Part shown: positions 42,633-45,192 of the stretch, piece after piece
Numbering within the stretch: position 1 is the first letter of the stretch
How the letters are laid out: each line of letters opens with the position of its first letter
Origin: Cytophagaceae bacterium
GTDB taxonomy: Bacteria; Bacteroidota; Bacteroidia; Cytophagales; Cytophagaceae
DNA: 45,192 nt
Assembly (NCBI GenBank): GCA_025054875.1
Contig: JANWYS010000009.1
Span: 1 to 45,192 of the forward strand
Direction: 5' to 3'
Notes under the pieces: generated by a model
What the model was told of the DNA's origin: nothing
The model's database searches: none
What the model saw: only the letters and a program-made list of their open reading frames with translations
Position numbers and translations under genes: made by a program

Positions 42633-45065
42633 ATGCAAAAGAATTTTTTAAAGAACGTTTTACCTCATTCATTGGCAAATCTGGCCTTTATTATACTCTT
42701 GTGTTTTTATTTTTCACCTGCCTTGCAAGGTAAATTGATTTATCAGCACGACATTATCCAGGCAACTGGTTTTTTAAAAGAATCTATTGATTACGAAAAA
42801 AAAACAGGAGAAGAAATCCTTTGGACAAACTCTATGTTTAGCGGCATGCCTGCATGGAGAGGCTACAGCAGCAATGTTTTTAAACACATACATAAATTTT
42901 GTACTACCATTGTTCCATCCGTAATATACATCACATATCTTTTGTTTCTGGGCTTCTACATACTCATGCTCGCCATGCGTGCAAATGTATGGTTGTGCTT
43001 CATGATGTCTGCAGCTTTTGCTTTTTCTTCTTTCAATATTATAGGAATACAAGCCGGACATTTAAATAAAATACTGGATGTAGCTCTCATGGCTCCCGTA
43101 GTGGCAGGAGTATTGCTCATTTACAAAAAGAAATACTATTCAGGTGCAGCTATATTAGCATTTTTTCTCAGTTATCATCTCTATTACGGACATTTTCAGA
43201 TTACCTATTATCTCATCATAGTGCTTTTATTCACCATAGCAGGATATTTTGTACAGGCTGTAAAAGAAAAACAAATACCAGCGTTTATAAAAGCATCTCT
43301 CGTTGCATTAATAGCGGCAATCATAGCAACAGGCCCTAATATATCGCAGCTGTGGACCACGCAAGTATATTCCAGAAGCACGGCACGTGGCGGTTCTGAA
43401 CTCACTACAAAACAAAAAGCCTATGGCAGCGGATTAGACAAGGACTATGTGTACAACTGGAGTAACGGCGTTACAGAAATTTTTACCACCTTCATTCCCT
43501 ATTTTCATGGCGGAGCAAGCCAGGAGTTGCTCGATAAAAAGTCGGCTGTATATGAAGCCTTGAAAGAAAACAATATAGACGCTAATCAGGTTATAGCACA
43601 ACCCTTTCCGCTCTACTGGGGCGACCAACCCTCTACCGCCGGCCCTGTATATTTTGGAGCTACCATTTTTTTCCTTTTTGTATTGGCTATGATCTTGCTC
43701 AAAGATCAAATCAAATGGTGGATTTTTGCAGTGACACTTTTGGCATTTTTCCTCTCTATGGGAAAAAATTTTGAGACTTTCAGTGATTTGTTTTACTACT
43801 ATGCCCCATTGTACAACAAGTTCAGAGCGGTGACCATGATAATTTGCATAGCACAGCTTACCTTCCCTTTTTTAGCTGCCATGCTTTTGATAAAAATTTT
43901 TAATAATGAAATTGACTTCAAAACTTTCTTTAACGGCCTTAAATGGGCTGTAATAGGTTGCGGCGGATTTGCTCTGCTTTGTGCACTCCTGGCTACAATG
44001 TTTTTTTCATTCCAATCCGAAAATGATGCAGAGTTTGCAAAGTCATATCCTGAGTGGCTCATGGAAGCGCTTATGGAAGACAGAGAGAGCAAGTTCAGGT
44101 GGGATGCTCTACGCTCATTGTTCTTTGTGATGGCCACTGCCGCCGTATTGTGGGCGTATATGAAAAAGAAAATACAACCTACAACTGCCGGACTTATACT
44201 CATAGCAATAACATTATTTGATCTCATACCGGTAGACCGCCGCTATTTGAACAACACTCATTTTAAACTCAAAAAAAACTGGCAAACTAAAGTGTTTGCC
44301 ACCTCTCAAGCTGATGAAACCATACTATCCGACCCTGACCCCCACTATCGTGTGTTTAACCTCACCTCCGGCAATCCTTTCGCAGAATCTATGACGTCGT
44401 ATCATCACAAATCTATAGGCGGATATAGCGCCATCAAAATGGCACGATACCAGGACCTCATAGATAGCTTTTTGTATAAGCAAGACATGAACGTTATCAG
44501 CATGCTCAATACAAAGTATATTATATATCCCGATAAAGATAAAAACCCTGTTGTGCAACGAAATCCTATGGCCATGGGCAATGCATGGTTTGTAGATACT
44601 TTCAGGTTGGTAAAAAATGCGGATGAAGAAATTGTTGCGCTCAAAAAATTTGATCCGGAAAAAGAAGTTATCGTAGACGATGATTTTAAAAATCAACTGG
44701 AAGGCTTTCGCCCCTCTGGTGATACAAGCAAAAAAATACAGTTGGTAAGCTATCATCCCAATCGCCTGAAATACTCATATAATGCGGTTTCTGAACAATT
44801 AGTTGTGTTTTCTGAAGTATACTACCAGCCCGGATGGAATGCATACATAGACGGGAAACTAACCCCTCATTTTCGGGCAAACTATATATTACGGGCTATG
44901 CGCGTGCCGCCGGGTTCACATACCATTGAGTTCAAATTTGAACCTAAACATTATTTCACCGGAGAAAAAATATCAGCTGCAGGTTCTGCATTACTGTTTG
45001 TATTTATAGGTACCATGATATTTTTTGAAATACGTAAGTCCTCTAAAGATATGAAAGCATCCTGA
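42633..45065 (+). CDS. YfhO-family multi-spanning membrane protein
   Basis: The 810-residue protein resembles the YfhO family (GT-C-like fold). It has about 12-14 hydrophobic segments: one near 15-33, a cluster over roughly 95-260, another over 345-460 and the last at 780-800. A large extracytoplasmic C-terminal domain (about 540-780) is rich in beta structure, including YYQPGWNAYIDGK and MRVPPGSHTIEFKFEP, which are typical of YfhO C-termini. Early DIIQ and SGMPAWRG motifs fit the first periplasmic loop. YfhO in Bacillus glycosylates lipoteichoic acid using a lipid-linked sugar; the substrate here is unknown. It lies 75 bases after murF. Confidence 0.85.
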   Translation: MQKNFLKNVLPHSLANLAFIILLCFYFSPALQGKLIYQHDIIQATGFLKESIDYEKKTGEEILWTNSMFSGMPAWRGYSSNVFKHIHKFCTTIVPSVIYITYLLFLGFYILMLAMRANVWLCFMMSAAFAFSSFNIIGIQAGHLNKILDVALMAPVVAGVLLIYKKKYYSGAAILAFFLSYHLYYGHFQITYYLIIVLLFTIAGYFVQAVKEKQIPAFIKASLVALIAAIIATGPNISQLWTTQVYSRSTARGGSELTTKQKAYGSGLDKDYVYNWSNGVTEIFTTFIPYFHGGASQELLDKKSAVYEALKENNIDANQVIAQPFPLYWGDQPSTAGPVYFGATIFFLFVLAMILLKDQIKWWIFAVTLLAFFLSMGKNFETFSDLFYYYAPLYNKFRAVTMIICIAQLTFPFLAAMLLIKIFNNEIDFKTFFNGLKWAVIGCGGFALLCALLATMFFSFQSENDAEFAKSYPEWLMEALMEDRESKFRWDALRSLFFVMATAAVLWAYMKKKIQPTTAGLILIAITLFDLIPVDRRYLNNTHFKLKKNWQTKVFATSQADETILSDPDPHYRVFNLTSGNPFAESMTSYHHKSIGGYSAIKMARYQDLIDSFLYKQDMNVISMLNTKYIIYPDKDKNPVVQRNPMAMGNAWFVDTFRLVKNADEEIVALKKFDPEKEVIVDDDFKNQLEGFRPSGDTSKKIQLVSYHPNRLKYSYNAVSEQLVVFSEVYYQPGWNAYIDGKLTPHFRANYILRAMRVPPGSHTIEFKFEPKHYFTGEKISAAGSALLFVFIGTMIFFEIRKSSKDMKAS

Positions 45066-45192
45066 AAACCATGGCTTATATTTTCGATGCATCTCATTGA
45101 TGATTTTGAAAAAACTGAATTAGGCATTTAAGCGATAATCATTTTATATGTTCTCGGCGGGTGTGCGATCATTCTTCTCATCAGGTTCTCGA

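Noticed and set aside
45066-45192. Right edge of the window
   Set aside because: The 127 bases contain no open frame with family resemblance, no tRNA and no clear terminator.

Overview
The window looks like a chromosomal segment from a Bacteroidota bacterium, probably of the Chitinophagales/Sphingobacteriia side. It is AT-rich. It carries lineage markers: the gliding/type IX secretion proteins GldC and GldJ, a GT3 (eukaryote-like) glycogen synthase, the alternative bacterial GlmU, the long PurF-like amidotransferase, and a Rho with a long polar/Gln-rich insertion. Several promoters fit the Bacteroidota pattern (TTTG-like -33 box, about 20 bases, then TAnnTTTG at -7). I found no tRNA, rRNA, CRISPR array or intact insertion sequence. 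Most of the segment is housekeeping DNA.

Layout. 1-294: gene-poor DNA with a perfect 14-bp hairpin and a direct repeat that may be an IS scar. 295-3009 (-): a membrane-anchored patatin-like lipase and GldC; pyrD diverges from gldC. 3085-7022 (+): pyrD, glycogen synthase, a band-7/SPFH protein. 7212-13323 (-): a compact operon encoding, in transcription order, an unrecognised 255-aa protein, an ABC exporter with a cysteine-less peptidase-like N-terminus, an HlyD-type adaptor, a TolC-type outer-membrane channel and CutA. 13715-15993 (-): yajQ and serS, with a GC-rich structured repeat between them. 16289-23882 (+): rho-dapB; infC-rpmI-rplT; rpmE2 with a terminator; alternative glmU-holB-hemC in a tight cluster. 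23979-27448 (-): a transposase remnant, then a secreted clan GH-A glycoside hydrolase translationally coupled to a small unknown protein. 27508-28289 (+): dtd and a MazG-type pyrophosphohydrolase, followed by the second copy of the GC-rich repeat. 28910-36483 (-): leuS, a GT4 glycosyltransferase, a lone nuoN and a PurF-like amidophosphoribosyltransferase. 37016-45065: a conserved small protein (-), then a methyltransferase, a ZIP metal transporter, gldJ with a strong terminator, a secreted hypothetical protein (-), murF and a YfhO-type multi-spanning membrane protein (+).

How the genes fit together. The infC cluster and rpmE2 supply translation; leuS and serS charge tRNA and Dtd proofreads it; rho ends transcripts; holB serves replication. 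MurF, alternative GlmU and DapB feed peptidoglycan synthesis. GldC and GldJ point to gliding or type IX secretion. The HlyD/ABC/TolC set should form a trans-envelope exporter of unknown cargo.

The least explained items are the exporter operon (an ABC ATPase with substituted catalytic motifs plus an unknown first gene), the two-copy 111-bp structured repeat, and the palindromic DNA near the left edge. I did not see a clearly new defence or mobile system.
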